Shown piece after piece: positions 53,890-54,608 of a stretch of 54,608 bases of DNA (positions within the stretch are counted from its first letter, which is position 1; the number at the start of each line of letters is the position of its first letter). The DNA comes from Planctomycetaceae bacterium (lineage in GTDB: Bacteria > Planctomycetota > Planctomycetia > Pirellulales > Pirellulaceae). Both the position numbers and the translations under genes were made by a program. Location: contig JAJTFC010000041.1 in NCBI GenBank assembly GCA_021298315.1, forward strand, positions 1 to 54,608, written 5' to 3'. The notes under the pieces are model-generated. The model was not told the DNA's origin. It searched no databases and saw only the letters and a program-made list of their open reading frames with translations.

Positions 53890-54608
53890 TGGTTGCCTCA
53901 TCGCAGTCTTTGTACATCACCAAACAAGTTTTCAATGCTTTTGCCACGATTGCGTTTCTGGTTTGTTGCATCGGGAGCGCTCAAGATCAAGCACCCTCGG
54001 TTACGATCGCGGAGGAACCGAAGTACATCGACCCGATTGCTTGGGTTCCAGAAGCACTGCGAACGAAAGCAACGCACAGTTTTCAAGAAGTACCGTTGGG
54101 CGAAGTCGCCGAATGGATCCAATCCCAGACTGGTTTGAGTGTGGTTCTTGATGAACGGGCTTTGGAGGAAAAAGAAATATCGCCAAGCGAATTGCTGACG
54201 GAATCTTTGAAAGAGGTTCCGATCTATCAGTTCCTAGACCGATTAGAAAGAATCGGTGTGGATTGGACTTCGGATGGCAGAATGATCACATTGCTGCCGC
54301 TAAATTCAAGCATTCGTAACGTTCAGTACAACATAGGCGATTTACTCGATATGGAGTACAAGCCGGGGAATCTGATCTCTGTCTTGACATCGACAATCGA
54401 CGAAGGCTCCTGGTTGGATTACGGCGGTACATCGACGGCTGTGTTGCTTGGCGATGTTCTTTTCATCCGTCAAACATCTCGAACCCATCGCAAAATTGCA
54501 GCGTTGTTAGAAGGACTCCGACATCCGGCGCGTAAAACTTGGGTAGATGAGTCGAAAGAGCATGAATCGATCCGCGCGACACTCGATGCCAAAACCTCGG
54601 TTCAGTTA
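53890..54608 (+). CDS. Secreted STN/secretin-like protein (3' partial)
   Basis: The frame opens at ATG 53890, with AAGGA just upstream at a good distance, and stays open through the last base, so the gene continues past the window (at least 239 residues). A membrane or signal segment (about residues 13-31, VFNAFATIAFLVCCIGS, cleaved before Q) precedes a region (about 60-135) with the pattern of an STN-type or secretin N-domain: SFQEVPLGEVAEWIQSQTG, then LTESLKEVPIYQFLDRLE. A second related unit (about 145-215) begins SIRNVQYNIGDLLDME and ends HRKIAALLEGLRH. Planctomycetes encode many such proteins for envelope functions; whether a secretin pore follows cannot be seen. Confidence 0.72.

Noticed and set aside
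1-54608. Mobile elements, phage genes, CRISPR arrays
   Set aside because: No transposase, integrase, terminal inverted repeats or repeat-spacer pattern was seen on either strand.

Overview
The window looks like ordinary chromosome from a planctomycete, probably of the Pirellula/Rhodopirellula type. The evidence is the gene repertoire: a secreted sulfatase, a PVC-type dehydrogenase with a cytochrome c tail, a DUF1080 protein, a ThuA-like domain, a transmembrane Ser/Thr kinase, an FG-GAP/VCBS protein, a MoxR/DUF58 pair and a DUF447 protein. Many genes overlap by 1-4 bases (ATGA, TAATG) and TTG or GTG starts recur. I see no insertion sequence, phage gene, integrase or CRISPR array. Genes run off both edges: a cyclic-nucleotide-binding/ferredoxin protein on the left and an STN-like secreted protein on the right.

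Layout. Bases 1-4177 (+): CNB/4Fe-4S protein, then two tandem amidohydrolases, the second of which has lost its metal ligands. Bases 4193-12661 (-): a directon of DUF58, MoxR, altronate-dehydratase-like UxaA, a SelA-like protein lacking the PLP lysine, a duplicated ABC-2 permease, a 2Fe-2S ferredoxin and bioB. Bases 12901-18236 (+): a primary-type sigma factor, a small membrane protein, clpX, a 75-residue Pup-like protein, a PafA/Dop-like ligase with a membrane insertion, and tRNA-Gly(CCC). A WYL-like small protein follows on the other strand. Bases 18765-25121 (+): a translationally coupled operon of a UxaE-like epimerase, a VCBS-repeat protein, a YtcJ-like amidohydrolase and an enolase-superfamily enzyme. 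Bases 25168-36453 (-): a haem-binding sensor kinase, argF, argB, a Ser/Thr kinase with a possibly frameshifted tail, a 1424-residue ceramidase/dehydrogenase/cytochrome fusion and a Gfo/Idh oxidoreductase. Bases 36579-41289 (+): sulfatase, cysteine hydrolase/ThuA fusion and group II PLP decarboxylase, all overlapping. Bases 41399-46370 (-): SGNH/DUF1080 esterase, IlvD/Edd dehydratase, upp and a VWA protein. Bases 46514-54608: a nuclease, two tandem phosphoesterases, DUF447, citrate synthase (-), a thioredoxin-like ferredoxin, a small secreted protein, a DEAD-box helicase (-) and the truncated STN-like gene.

Metabolic theme. Several loci point to use of sugar acids and sulfated or complex organics: UxaA, UxaE, an enolase-superfamily dehydratase, IlvD/Edd, Gfo/Idh, the sulfatase and the secreted esterases. 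These sit among housekeeping genes (clpX, sigma, argB-argF, bioB, gltA, upp).

Most interesting locus. Bases 16170-18072 encode a candidate pupylation-type conjugation system: a small acidic protein ending in Gly-Glu, overlapped by a PafA/Dop-family ligase. The ligase has an insertion of about 110 hydrophobic residues with three or more predicted membrane segments, and a Glu where PafA has its catalytic Asp. It lies just downstream of clpX and near a WYL-like protein, and no proteasome gene is in view. Assignments rest on motif reading alone; no database search was run.
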